This document shows, piece after piece, positions 37,395 through 50,464 of a stretch of DNA of 64,000 nucleotides (position 1 is its first letter; each line of letters begins with the position of its first letter). The translations under genes and the position numbers were made by a program. This stretch comes from Epiperipatus broadwayi (Eukaryota; Onychophora; Udeonychophora; Euonychophora; Peripatidae), in NCBI GenBank assembly GCA_028023455.1, contig JAQFVV010000323.1:62001-126000 (forward strand). Reading direction: 5' to 3'. The notes below the pieces were generated by a model, which searched no databases, was not told where the DNA came from, and saw nothing but the letters and a program-made list of their open reading frames with translations.

Positions 37395-37436
37395 TCCCCA
37401 CTGATGAAAGCTAAAAGCTAGAAACTAGTCTGGGGA
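37395..37436 (+). ncRNA. Hammerhead ribozyme motif, family B, intact core
   Basis: TCCCCA, CTGATGA, stem II A-AGCT-AAA-AGCT-A (four pairs inside an A-A mismatch), GAAA, stem III A-C/G-T with loop TA, cleavage C in GTC, then TGGGGA. Stem I is six perfect Watson-Crick pairs. Compared with 10154, stem I changed from TCCTCA to TCCCCA, turning a wobble into a C-G pair, and stem II has different but still pairing bases. Covariation of this kind supports a real RNA structure. Confidence 0.78.
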
Positions 37437-38354
37437 TATTGGACAAGTAAGCATTAGATAGGGTCTTTATGCACAAACCATCCTACAACCATTAACTATT
37501 CTGGCTTGTATGGAGAGTTTTGCTTAGCTTGTGTAAGTATAAAGAATGGTGGTCATGGTATGTTTGATGGGTTTAATACCACACCTGCCAATTGGATTAT
37601 AGTGACTGAGGTTATTAAAGAACTAAAGACACAAAAATTATGGATGCTGATCTGAGTTCAGATCTATACAACTATACAAGGTAATGAGTTTTTCCTGAAA
37701 ACATTATTGTCTTTTCATTTTGGACACAAAACTTTATAGTTAGCTAATAAGGTAAAAGGTGGCTTATGAGAAGTTGCATTAGATCCTAAGATCTAGGTGC
37801 AGTTCTTTCAGATCCAAGGCCCCTCACTGATGAAAGCCACAAAACTAGTCTATGAACATTCGAGGAGAAGGCACTAGATGGAAATTTTATGCATAAACCT
37901 TCCTGCATCCATTGATTACTCTGGCTTGCATTAATGGTGATACTGTATAGAGAGTTTTGCCTCTGTGAAAAAAAGTATATTGGTATAGATAGCTAAATAC
38001 AAAAATTTCATCAATTAATGCACAGTTTTACAATATAAATTTTAGCATTCTTTGCTCTTTGGCTTGTAAACATTTGGCTTGATGAATACTTTTTTCAGAT
38101 TTATTGGAATGAAGATCTTATTCTTTTATCATAGAATTTATAATCATGCAAACTTTGAAATGGATATTAGGACTAAATCTTGTTATAACTTTTTATAACC
38201 ATAAAGATCAATCAGAAAGTTATTTATTAATAAAATACTATTTTTCACAGGTCATATATATATGTAGACTATATTATCATATATACTTATGTTTTCCATA
38301 ATGATATTTTATTTATTAATGTCTCTTTAAAATTGTTATAAGTTTAATTTAACT

Positions 38355-38760
38355 ACAACGTTTTTTGAGTAAATTCAATATATTCTAATCATTTGTTTTT
38401 AGACAAATTATAATTTTATATATTAGAACTAAAATATTTAAGAAAATTGAATAAGTGAAGAACTAACTACTACTATTAACACTACTATTACTACTACTAC
38501 TATTAATATTATTATTACTGTTGTATTATTATTGTTATTATTATTGCATATAATATTTTGTTAGGTTTGATTTTAATATATTTATTAATGTTTTTATTTA
38601 TGTTACATTATTTAGATTTCCAAAATATAAGCACGCTTACTACAGTTACAGGTAATTATTTATACATATTTGGAGATTAATTTTAAAAATGTCTTAACGA
38701 ATAACTACCATAAAAATATTTCAAAGTAAATGTATGTATACTCATGAAACATTAAAAACT
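38355..38760. repeat. Duplicated intron module around a mini-exon (copy 3)
   Basis: Counterpart of 14683-15330: the same order of AACTACAACG, TATATTAGAACTAAAATA, short ATT/ACT repeats, TATTTATTAATGTTTTTATT and TTATTTAG acceptor, then GTAATTATTTATACATATTTGG in the following intron. It lacks the RTE and MITE insertions found in the 14-15.7 kb copy. Confidence 0.72.
38616..38651 (+). CDS. Mini-exon m3: Ser/Thr linker (36 nt)
   Basis: Acceptor ACATTATTTAG before 38616 and donor ACAG|GTAATT after 38651. In phase 1 the peptide is FQNISTLTTVT, with one sequon (NIS) and four Thr. It has the same length as m2 and the same AT-T start, and its flanks are paralogous to m1 and m2. It follows D2 as m1 follows D1. 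Confidence 0.63.
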
Positions 38761-38899
38761 ATGTAGAGTATAATAAATATTTAATTAGCATTATTTGTAA
38801 AAATAAGTTGTAATAGTATAAATCCTGAACCCTACCATTTAATGGGCTCTTTTTTGCCCAATGCACATCAATATACCGCTTCACAAGCCGTCAGATTCT

Positions 38900-39775
38900 T
38901 CACAAAATACTACCATAAAAAAAAAAATTTTTTTTTACTTTCTATACATAAAACTCGTATGGTTTTTTTTTTTTGCATTTTTAATAAATAAACACTTTGT
39001 TTTTATATGGTGTATGGGTTGGTTTGCTTTTAAATTATCGACTTTTTTTATATTTTCTCTTTCAAGATAATTTTCTTTAGATAATACTACAGGTAAAAAA
39101 AATTTTTTTACCCCTTTCTATACATAAAACTCCTACGTTTTTTTTCGTTTTTAATAAACAAACATTTGTTTTTAGATGTAGAGGGGGGTTGGGTTGCTTT
39201 TAAATTATCTTTTTTTTAAATTTTGAGCTTCTTTTTTAAAGCCTTAAACAACTCAGTTTTAATTAATAAACCAACAGTTGGCTTTTAGAGGGTGAAGGGG
39301 GGTTGGTTTGAATTTTAATTCTTGTCTTTTAGTATCTTTTGCTGATGTATTGAAAACTTCACATATTAGTTTTAAATGCGTTCGAATATAGAATATATAT
39401 AAAGAGATAGATTAACAAATTATACTAATTATTGGAGGAGGGTTGGTTTGCTTTTAAATTATCGACTTTTTTCCTTATCAACTTTTTATTGATTTTGAGC
39501 GTTTTTTTATTGGAAAGCCTTATTAATCAATTCGTTTTTAATAAACCAACAGTTGGTTTTTAGAGGGTGGAGGGAGATTGGTTTGATTTTTAATTATTGT
39601 CTTTTATTTTCTTATTATGAGTTTTTTTTAAAAATATTAACGCTACCAAAACTTTTATATAATAGCGAAAAGTTCTTCCTTTATCTTTTGCCTTTTTTAA
39701 AAAGCCTTAATTAAACAGTTTTTTTTTTTAAAAAAAAAAAAAACATTTTTAGGGGGATGTAGAGTTATGGTTTGT
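38900..39775. repeat. Diverged tandem repeats with T-runs
   Basis: About five imperfect copies of a block containing TTTTTAATAAACCAACAGTT-like sequence, then TTTTTAGAGGGTG-AGGGG-TTGG and TTTAAATTATCGACTTTT-like text (near 38980, 39160, 39270, 39420-39540 and 39745). Spacing varies from about 110 to 280 bp. The function is not known, and the poly-T tracts make the region prone to slippage. Confidence 0.65.
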
Positions 39776-40310
39776 TTGAATCCAATAGGAGATGATCCTC
39801 AAAGCAGTAAGTAATGGGATTTTGGAGCTGTCCAACCAACTTCCCTTATGCAGACCCTAGGTACGATTGTAAGAGTGGCAATGGAATTCTCCAGATCCTG
39901 TAGTTGACTAAAATCATGCTACTCTTGCAAACACATAGCCTTGCATCTGGAAGGATGTTTCTGGAAAAACACAACAGTATCAACTTTTTCAGCCAGCAAC
40001 TCACTCTCCTTCAACCCTATTTGAACACTTGCACCACCTATATTTTACTGTTTTCACATAGATTCACACATAAATGTGAATTTGTGTGTGAACTCAGCAG
40101 AACTCTGCTGAAAACCCCAACTTTTTCAGGATGTGTGCAGTTCAAAATCAAAGGAAGCATGCGTGATGGCCTGACAATTCTTAATATGTAATACTAAATC
40201 CACTACACTTTCTCAAAATTTTTCTACAATAAATTTTTGATAGTTTTACATCCTTTAAATATGGTGTAAGTAAGGTGTAAGTTACGTGTTAATGTAAAAC
40301 TAGAGAGACA
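39776..40310. other. GC-richer unassigned block before the LINE
   Basis: Between 39780 and 40190 the sequence is richer in C and G and has a 95-codon + frame (39904-40191) without recognisable motifs. It abuts the RTE copy at about 40.25-40.31 kb and could be an unrelated older repeat into which the LINE inserted. Confidence 0.35.
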
Positions 40311-40319
40311 AAAATTATT

Positions 40320-42383
40320 AAAAAAAAACAATATTTACAGTTGATATTCCTAATCTTCAGAAACATTCTAATGAATTTAAATTAGAACTTACAAATAGGT
40401 TTCAAGTGTTAGGAGATTTTGAACATGTTTCAGATTTGAATGAAATTAATATGAAAATAACTGATACACTTTTAAAAACTGCAACAAAGATAGCTAGTAG
40501 AAAAAAGCAGCAATTGACTAATAAAATTTCTACTGAGACTAGAGAATTTATGAAGCAAAGAAGGAATATGAAGATATACAAAAATGATGTATTAAAAAGA
40601 ATTGAATATCTCAAATTTTGTAAAATGATACGGAAAAGAATTGAAAATGATATAAGAAAGTATAACTGTGAAATAGCAAGGAAAGCTGTAGAAGAAAATA
40701 AAAGTCTCAAGAATGTTAAACAACATTTTGGTATTGGTAGAAAATTTATATCTGCAATAAGAAAAAAAGATGGAATTATTACTAAAAAGAGAGATGACAT
40801 CATGAAATTGGTAAAAGATTTTTATCAAGAATTATATAGTAATAAAGAACAAGTACCTTCTATATCTATTACATATTCCGAATTGCCCAGAATTTTAAAT
40901 GAAGAAGTGAGACATGCAATTAAATGTATGAAGAAAGGAAAGGCTCCAGGAAATGATGGAATTATAATTGATATATTAAAAGAAGCAGGTGAAGAAATAG
41001 AAACAATTTTAGCAAAATTATATACCAAATGTCTAAATGATAAAGATGTACCAGAAGATTGGAAGAATGCAGTAATAATATTAATATTTAAAAAAGGTGA
41101 TAAAGAAGATATTAGAAATTATAGACCTATCAGCCTTTTATCAGTTTTATATAAAATTTTTACGAAGATAATTACAACTCATCTACAGAGAACTTTGGAT
41201 TTCCACCAACCAAGAGAACAAGCTGGATTTAAAAGTGGTTTTAGTACAATAGATCATATCCAGGTATTGAGAGAAGTCAATGAATATGAGTTGTCATTAT
41301 GTTTTGTATTTGTAGATTATGAAAAGGCATTCGATTCTATACACATTTCTTCAGTGATTAAAGCATTGGATCATCAAGGTATAGATCCAGGATATTGTCA
41401 TATTTTAAAGAATATTTATAAAAATACAACAGCAACAATTAGATTACATAATGATACTGGAAAAATCAACATTGAGAAAGGTGTAAGACAAGGTGACTCC
41501 ATATCTCCAAAACTTTTTACAGCAGTGTTGCAAGAAGTATTTTGTGGATTAAAATGGGAAACTAAAGGAATGAAAATAAATGGAGAGTATTTAAGTCATT
41601 TAGATTTTACAGATGATGTAGTTGTTTTTGCAAATAGTGCTTCAGAGCTGCAGGAAATGTTGCAGGAGTTAGCAGATGAAAGTAAAAAAGTAGGACTAAA
41701 GATAAATGTTAAAAAGACTAAAGTAATGTTTAATCGATTTGCTCAAAATATGAAAATAAAGATTGATTATGAAGAATTAGAAGAAGTTAACAGTTACAAA
41801 TACCTTGGTCAGATTATTAATACAGATGGAAACATAATGGAGGAAATTAATCATAGAATTAAACTTGGTTGGAGTGCTTTTGGTAGAAATAACTTGATAC
41901 TAAAAGAAAATATGCCTATGTGTTTGAAAAGAATGGTTTTTAACAAATGTGTTTTACCAGTTCTTACTTATGGATCTGAGACTTTGACACTTAATAGAAG
42001 AGCAATACAGAGACTTCAGACCACTCAAAGGAGTATGGAGAGATGTATGTTGGGAGTAACAAGAAGAGATCGAAAATGCAATGTATGGGTAAGACAACAA
42101 ACAGGTGTTATTGACCTTATTGAAAAAATTAAAAGATTGAAATGGGGTTGGGCTGGACATATTGCTAGAAGAAATGATAATAGATGGACAATTGAAATTT
42201 TAAACTGGATTCCAAGAGATTGTAAAAGACCCAGAAAGAGACCACATGGATGAAATAAGAAAATGTGCAGGGGTGTTGTGGAAAAGAGAAGCTAAAGATC
42301 GGAGAAGATGGATTAAACTTGGAGAGACCTTCATCCTGCAGTGGATTGATAATGGTTGATGATGATGATGATGATGATGATGA
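40320..42383 (+). mobile_element. RTE-type LINE, reverse transcriptase with (GAT)n tail
   Basis: A 5'-truncated non-LTR retrotransposon. A long open frame (to a stop at 42251-42253; open from about 40330) encodes the linker and reverse transcriptase. Counting from 40406, GKAPGNDG is at about residue 178, then NYRPISLLS, QAGFKSGFST, the catalytic VDYEKAFDS at 302-310, GVRQGDSISP at 359 and FTDDVV at 401 (Thr for the usual Ala, both Asp kept). It ends with WGWAGHIARR, typical of the RTE/BovB-like C-terminus. Frame breaks occur at an A-run near 40320-40330 and at about 42243. In the shifted frame the protein continues WMDEIRK-like to IDNG and a stop at 42357-42359, directly followed by the (GAT)n tail. 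The endonuclease is missing, so the copy is not autonomous. Confidence 0.88.
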
Positions 42384-43707
42384 AATATGGCCACCATCAA
42401 ATCAGACCATAGAGTTGAATTACATACACTTGATGAATACAGTCACAAGTCAATGGGTGTAGTATTTCATTACATAAGAATAGGATACACCACCCTCTAG
42501 GCAGCCAGTTATGGCTCTAAACAACACTATTGTAGTCTTAGCCATAAGTTAAGCCACTAAAACAGTATATTGATGTGCATTGTGTGAAAAACAACATCAT
42601 CAAGTGGTAGGATTCAGTATTCATTCTATTACCAAATAATTTAATAACCTATTTATCAATGTAGAAATATTAGACTATTTTTGTTTCAAAGACAGGATTG
42701 CTGAAATAATTTAGCATTTGGAAATATTGATATTTTCATAAATTATGTAACTTTTAATCTTTTGTTATCATATAAACATTTAATTTTATGTTCTTCATAT
42801 GGATGGTCATAGTGTAAAAAGATATTCTTTTTTTATATTATATAGTAATAGGGTACAAAATTAAATGATTTTTGTATAGATATTTATTTGACTTTTTCTT
42901 TTTCTGAGAATTTTAAAACAAAAATTAAAAAAAAAAGTCTTGATATTCCTAATGTTTTTTTCCATATGATGTTATTGCGTGAGAGATGAAAGAAGATCGA
43001 GTCTGAAAGATCCATAACTGGGATCAATCTCAAAACCTTATGCTCTAGAATCTGCAGCAAGATTTTTGCAGACATTATTTTATATAAAACATCATAAAAT
43101 TGATAGAAGTAAAACTAATTAAACACCACATATCTTTAAATATTTATAATAATTATATAAAATACAACTAGTTGGTGCTGTGCTTTGGCTATTAACAGAC
43201 TCTTACTGTTTTGTAAGAGAGATGCTATTTTATCAAATGTTAAGTACAGCATTCTACGATTTTCCTTTTTTTCAGTCAATTATTGTAGAGATCAATCATT
43301 GTAAGCTTTTTATGCCATCAGATGTCTCCTTATATTAATTGTGACAATGAGATTGAATATGCCAAATTTCTGGCATTTAATTACATACTCAGCACTCCTG
43401 ACCAAAATCTTTTTGTCTTATTTTTAGTTCAAGTCTTTACCTTAAAGAAATGGAGACAGATATAATAGTCTGGCAGTTCCTGGCTGTGATTTTTGTTTGA
43501 GATAGTAAAATCAAAATTTTTGTTCAGAACATGATCTAAATGAAACAGGAGTTTCATCTAAAAAAAAGTGTTTGATTAAGGAGCCCTGTTTATGATCCAT
43601 CTGTCTATTACTAGGTGAAAGGACCTAGGAAATGAGGGCAACAATGGGCTGTCCCATGCAGTTACTAGGTGAACACATCTGGTATATTACTTTTTTCAGC
43701 AGTAGAC
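42384..43707. other. No gene recognised
   Basis: AT-rich sequence between the RTE tail and the (ATA)n tract. Small frames have no motifs. Confidence 0.45.
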
Positions 43708-45506
<1,799 letters not shown>

Positions 45507-46805
45507 TTCAGTGATAGTAGTAAAGCAAAAGACATTGATAGTATTACAAATTAGTATTATAAATCTAATTGTGTTTTAAATGTAGGTATATAAAATATTC
45601 AAACTTTACTTGATACAAACTCTTGAAATTCAGAAAGTAGTCTTGCCTTTGTGGCTAGGTGTTAGTTTATGATTTAAATTTGATATAGCTGTTCCCAGTG
45701 AATGATATCACAGAAGAAGAAAGACTATTAGAACAGAACAATGGATACATTTTTTTGAATGGTAGGTGAGGCAGTTAAAGAAGAATGCCTGATATTGAAT
45801 TTGTTATAAAATCTAATTTAATATCTTATATTATTGGATTTTTTTTGTATCAATGCAATTTGAATCACCTTAAAACTTGCCTTGAATAATGGTAATAGTG
45901 CAAAATTTATTAATGTTTATCCTCCAATGTTAGATTCAAAGAATTTTTTGGAGGACAGTTTTTATTTTTTGTTGACCAGCAATTTAACAGCAGGACCATA
46001 GAAGGATTGAATTTTTGATATTGTAAACTTTAATATACATTTTGGAATAAATATTAGACTATGAACAAAAGTTTTTGGAAACAATGGTATTAAGTTGTAA
46101 ATTCAAATGATATGTGAGTATTGAATTTATGCTCAACACATGAATTAACTTACACACAATTTGTTTAGGCAGAAAAACAGCTGTAAAGAAACATGCATGC
46201 ATATAAGCTAAAACAATCACATTTAATAGATTACAATAAAATAAAGAAATACACCAGCACTAAAAAGCTCAGGTTGTTGGACAGATCTTATATTAATATG
46301 ATCCAAGATAAAAAAATTATAGTTGCATTAATATTAGTCCCATCATATTCACAAGAAAATTAATATTCATTCCATAAATAAATCTTTTATACCTATTAAA
46401 TTTAAACAATTAGTAAACAATAGAATTGCTGTTTGGATCTTTGGAACTGTCATAATACTGAAGAATGAAATTCTCTTAAGGAGTTTGCTAATTTGATTAA
46501 AAATAATTATGTGTTTCTGTTAGGTAGAATAATAGATTTATGGTGAACTTAATAATAAAAATTGAGATTTGAAGGCTAAAGTGCTATGATTGGTGCATTA
46601 AAAATACAAAGAATATATGGACATGTCAATCAATACCTTATTTTGATGATTAAATGTAACATAGCAACCTCAGCAATGAAATCACAATTATATTAAATCC
46701 AACAATGACACTTTATTATATAATGATAACAGTATTTTGAAAAGGTGGAAGTTATATTTTGATGAGCATTTGAATACCAATACATAAATTGAGATGATAA
46801 GTCAT
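45507..46805. other. No gene recognised
   Basis: AT-rich sequence without exons or recognisable repeats. Confidence 0.45.
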
Positions 46806-46884
46806 GCATTGGTGGTCAAGAGGTCAGCACAGTTGCCTTACAAGCAGTTGTCCCGGGTTAGCGGGTTCACTTCCCAGCCAATGC
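46806..46884 (+). repeat. tRNA-derived SINE-like copy
   Basis: Ends GCATTGG and CCAATGC form a perfect 7-bp acceptor stem. TGGTCAAGAGGTCAG resembles an A box and GGGTTCACTTCCC a B box. The anticodon arm GTTGC-CTTACAA-GCAGT would present TAC (Val), but the T stem is mismatched and the variable region is enlarged, so it is not a functional tRNA. An A-rich tail follows TATGACAC. The flanks TTGAGATGATAAG and TTGAAATGATAAA look like an imperfect target duplication. A related copy lies on the minus strand at 57489-57571. Confidence 0.65.
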
Positions 46885-47099
46885 TATGACACATGATAAA
46901 AAAAATTGAAATGATAAATTATCCATTATATTTGGTCATTTAGATTTATACAAAGATATTTAGATTAATGCAGTCAAAACAGCTCTTTGTAATTTTAAAA
47001 TAGAAAGGCTACAGCTCATGATGACCATCCAAACTACCTGGAGAAGTTTAAAAATATAGCAATAATATATTAGCTTTAAAAATATTGTAGATTTTTTAG

Positions 47100-48040
47100 A
47101 ATTACCTAGGCTCATAGAGATCTGCTATCCATTTTAAGGAATGCTTTACTTTCAACAATTTTTGTTGGATATGTTGTTTTCAGTAGAGATAAATGGCACT
47201 AGAGATTCAATATAGTATTAGAAATTCTAGAAGCACAATAGGTATGATTTTTGTCCCCAGAAAAATGCAAGAAAAGTATCAGAAATAAAGGAGTGATTTA
47301 TATATTTGTTTTTATGGATGTGGATAAGGCATTTGATTTAGTTGATAGGCCTAATCCATTGTTTGAAATTAAGCAATTGTTCATTAAAATTTATTCTTAT
47401 AAAACAGCTTCTGCATAAGGGAATAAGAGAAAGTGTTATTACTACAGTTGGAACATTTGAATTTGAAATCAAAGCTAGTGTTTTTGTTCCAACATTGATT
47501 TTAATTTCAATAACAGTGGTATTTGGGAATTATTTATAGGCAGTTTAATTAAATTGAAATTAATCCTGAAATTTTAAAATTGAGTCAATTAAGAGTGAAA
47601 AGAAAAAAATTTCTACTTGGAATCTGCATTTACTTTATTCTGACAATTGTGATGTTTTTTACAGTTTAAAAGACAATTATAGGATGGTCTTCATGTTTTC
47701 AATATAATATATAAATATTTGGATTATTTATTAATTTTCAAATAATTCATGTTTTTATTACCTAATAAAAAAAATCCTTAGCTACATTTAGTTCGGATGG
47801 TCATCAATTTGGAAACATTAATCAGTTCAAATACTTTAACTGTTCTACAAGTGGAAAATTGTCTTAGTTACTGAGTTAATAACACAGTCTTAAATGTGTG
47901 TTGTTGCTTTTAAGCAGATCAAAGTTATAGTATTTTGCAAGTAAATTAAGTAAAAATGATTTTATTATTTTGGAAAATTGATTGTATGGATGTGAGACAT
48001 GGGTAGCTATCAGAGCAGTGTAAAGACTTGAGGAAGATGC
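47100..48040 (+). pseudogene. Heavily decayed LINE reverse transcriptase
   Basis: Broken frames retain FVFMDVDKAFDLVDR (catalytic motif A region, about 47290-47345). Later fragments in the order expected for RT C-terminal domains include a GSVISKDG-like region near 47790-47840 and DCMDVRHG-like text (for YGxExW) near 47985. Stops are frequent. It is not the same subfamily as the RTE at 40.4 kb, judging by the motif text. Confidence 0.5.
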
Positions 48041-48062
48041 CATCAATGATGCTCATAAAATT

Positions 48063-49126
48063 GGTTCTTATAACGTAATCAGGCTTGGCCACTTGATGGC
48101 ATTCTGGCTCGCCAAAACACCTAACAAATGCCATTTACAAGGCCTGTCTTACAGCTATAAAAACATCTATGTTTGTCTTAGCCATTAGAAGGCCATTGAT
48201 GATGATGTAATGCAGAAATAATATGGCCTATTTCTGCTTCACGACGGTTACTGTGAATCTACACACTTATCTTTCGGGTACAGTTTGATATATATGTGTG
48301 TGTAGTTTGATTAGACAAATTTTTACAATATACGTTACACAATCTTTGTATTTGTAATGAATTTAAGAAACCTGACTTTATAGTAATTTTCCAAATGGCC
48401 ACACCCTTATTTAGAGAAGGTGTAATGTGTAAAAGTTTGCCAAAGGTATGTCAAAACGAATTCGGCCGAGTTCGCATGCAAAATCTCATTTTCACGTGAA
48501 ATACCACGTAGTTCATAAAATGGCTGGCGATCATGGAACTTTTTCCACAGTTGCCAAAAACAGAAGCCAAGTATTTCTACTGTCCAATAAAAATATACAT
48601 GATTTTTAGTAAATTTCATAGAAAGCACATATTATAAACATGTTTAATAAGTAAAGAAGACATTTGTATGTGTTTGTTGTTGTTTAAAAAAGGTTGAGTT
48701 TCTTTCTTTTGTCCAACTATGGTTACAATTTTGATATTTTTTATTTTAGCATTACAAACAACAGAACACTAACCCTAAAACTAACCCTACACAGTTTTTT
48801 TGTTATGTAGAAAGTAATAATTAAGCAAAAGACATCACTAAATAGACATCGCCAAAAAAGTTCTAGCAATCAATCAATTAATAACTAAAAAGGAGGAATG
48901 ATGATAATTTGCCCAAAACAGTGATTTAAAAGTAAAAAGAAAGGCTGTCGTTTACTAAATACAAAATTAAAAAGGCATGAAAAAAAAGTTATAGCAATCA
49001 ATAAATTAATAACCAAAAAAAACCCAGCGATTTAAAAACCACACGGCCTGAAAAAATGTACATTGTATTGTTTTTGAATGCCAACAATGCCATCAAGTGG
49101 CCAAACCCAATTACATTATAATTACC
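48063..49126. repeat. Element with ~46-bp terminal inverted repeats
   Basis: GGTTCTTATAACGTAATCAG at 48063 continues TTGGCCACTTGATGGCATT. Its inverted partner (CAATGCCATCAAGTGGCCAA, then CAATTACATTATAATTACC) ends at 49126, with about 38 of 46 positions matching. The roughly 1-kb interior has GC-richer patches (AATTCGGCCGAGTTCGCATG) and no transposase. It is probably a non-autonomous DNA transposon. The left end lies just after the decayed LINE. Confidence 0.65.
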
Positions 49127-50425
49127 ATAAAATTTAAAAGAAATGCAATGGCAAAATCCTAAAACCGTTCAGTATGTTCTTCATGTTGCTTAGTAGAATA
49201 CAATAGTGTTCAATAGTATAATATAACACCATTATACAATGCAATACTTTTGAAAAGCATGTTTCATGTTGAAAATGAGCATGGATTTTGTGAGAAAAGT
49301 AGACTTTGTCTACGTTATAAGGACTATCCATAAAATATTCTACAGAAATGCATTATTATTTCAATTGGATAAGTATAATTGAGAATAGAATACATTGAGG
49401 AACTACAATTAGACACGGTGTTGAAATATTTCAGAATAAAAAGTTTGTGCTGAAAAAATAATAGACAACATAAAAAAATGTCAAGTAAATAGAAAAATGC
49501 ATCAGCATGCATTATATATGAATCTATTAATGGTTCACAAATTAGTTTGTATATTTATAAAAAAAGTCATTTTTAAGATAGTTTTTTTCTTTCCATGTTT
49601 ACTTTATTTTTGGAGATGTAATAATTAAAATTGTTTGTGGAGGCTTCTTCTTCTTCCTCTTCTTCTTCTTTTTCTTCTTCTTCTTCTTTTTCTTCTTCTT
49701 CTTATTATTATATTATTATTTTATTATATAAAACAGTTTTATGCATGGCATAGCATGATAGCACACTATGTCTTTAAATAATGAACTAGTCTAGGTCCCA
49801 TACTGTATAGATTGGATTGAGTATCCATCACCTAGACACAATATGCAGGCAGTAGATAAATTGTCAATGGGGTGATAGTGTTCATTTAATCTGAATGCTT
49901 CTATTAAGATGATGGATCTGGCAATAAATAATCAAGCTTTTTGAATGTAGGGTTAGAGAACTATAGTCACATTGCCAAAAGATATAATACATGTTCTCCA
50001 TAAATGTCCTGAGAGAACTATTGTCACAAAGCTGAAAGACAGAATCTGTATTCTGTAGTCTATAGTTGTAAAGAAAAACAGTAGATGCAGTCAGGCAATT
50101 TGACTTTCATGACAGAAAGCTGCTAGAACCAAATGCCAAAATGAGGCAAGGCATTATGTACAGCTTGAAATGATACCATATCTACTTGTAAGGCAGGTAA
50201 TCACTGTATAACTGGATGTGATAGATAAAACTATAAAGGCATGTGCAGTGCCTTTTGTAGTTTATCTTAGAAATAGAAGCTTTACCTCACCAATGGTAGC
50301 AGGTGGAGTCTAGTCATTGTAAATTAAATGTAAATAATCAAATATATATATATATTTATTTTTATATTTCATTAATAAATATAGTATAACAATTGTTTTT
50401 ATTTCATTTAATTTTTATGATATAG
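49127..50425. other. No gene; (TTC)n tract
   Basis: A polypyrimidine (TTC)n tract occupies about 49643-49705, continuing into (TTA)n. A (TA)n tract lies near 50343-50355. Otherwise there are no features until the acceptor at 50425. Confidence 0.5.
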
Positions 50426-50464
50426 TTACTGAAAGAACAACAACTACAAAACCAACATATCCAG
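50426..50464 (+). CDS. Mini-exon m4: Thr-rich linker (39 nt)
   Basis: Acceptor TTATGATATAG before 50426 and donor CCAG|GTAAAC after 50464. In phase 1 the peptide is TERTTTTKPTYP. Its intron flanks are less similar to those of m1-m3, so it is an older copy or independent. It is the last supported exon of the gene in the window; more exons must lie beyond 64000 if the gene continues. Confidence 0.6.

Larger units (their letters stand above)
36429..37980. repeat. Family B array: two minus units facing two plus units
   Basis: Unit 1 (36429-36882) and partial unit 2 (36883 to about 37110) run on the minus strand with a 453-bp period, judged from the TAAACC-AT/CACATGA start. They meet head to head with plus-oriented unit 3 (about 37110-37567) and unit 4 (about 37568-37980). 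Hammerheads lie at 36590-36631 (-), 37046-37087 (-), 37395-37436 (+) and about 37822-37862 (+). Same-strand motifs are 456 and roughly 430 bp apart, the spacing that would release unit-length RNA. Divergence between units is higher than in the 10-kb copy, so the array is old. Confidence 0.82.

Noticed and set aside
36429-37980. CRISPR-like array
   Set aside because: Units are about 450 bp, diverged and inverted, and the host is a eukaryote.
46806-46884. Functional tRNA-Val (TAC anticodon)
   Set aside because: The acceptor and anticodon arms fold, but the T stem is mismatched, the variable region is too long and an A-tail follows, so a retroposed copy is more likely.
48771-48796. Telomere-like CTAACCCTAAAACTAACCCT
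   Set aside because: Only two or three imperfect units, not an array.
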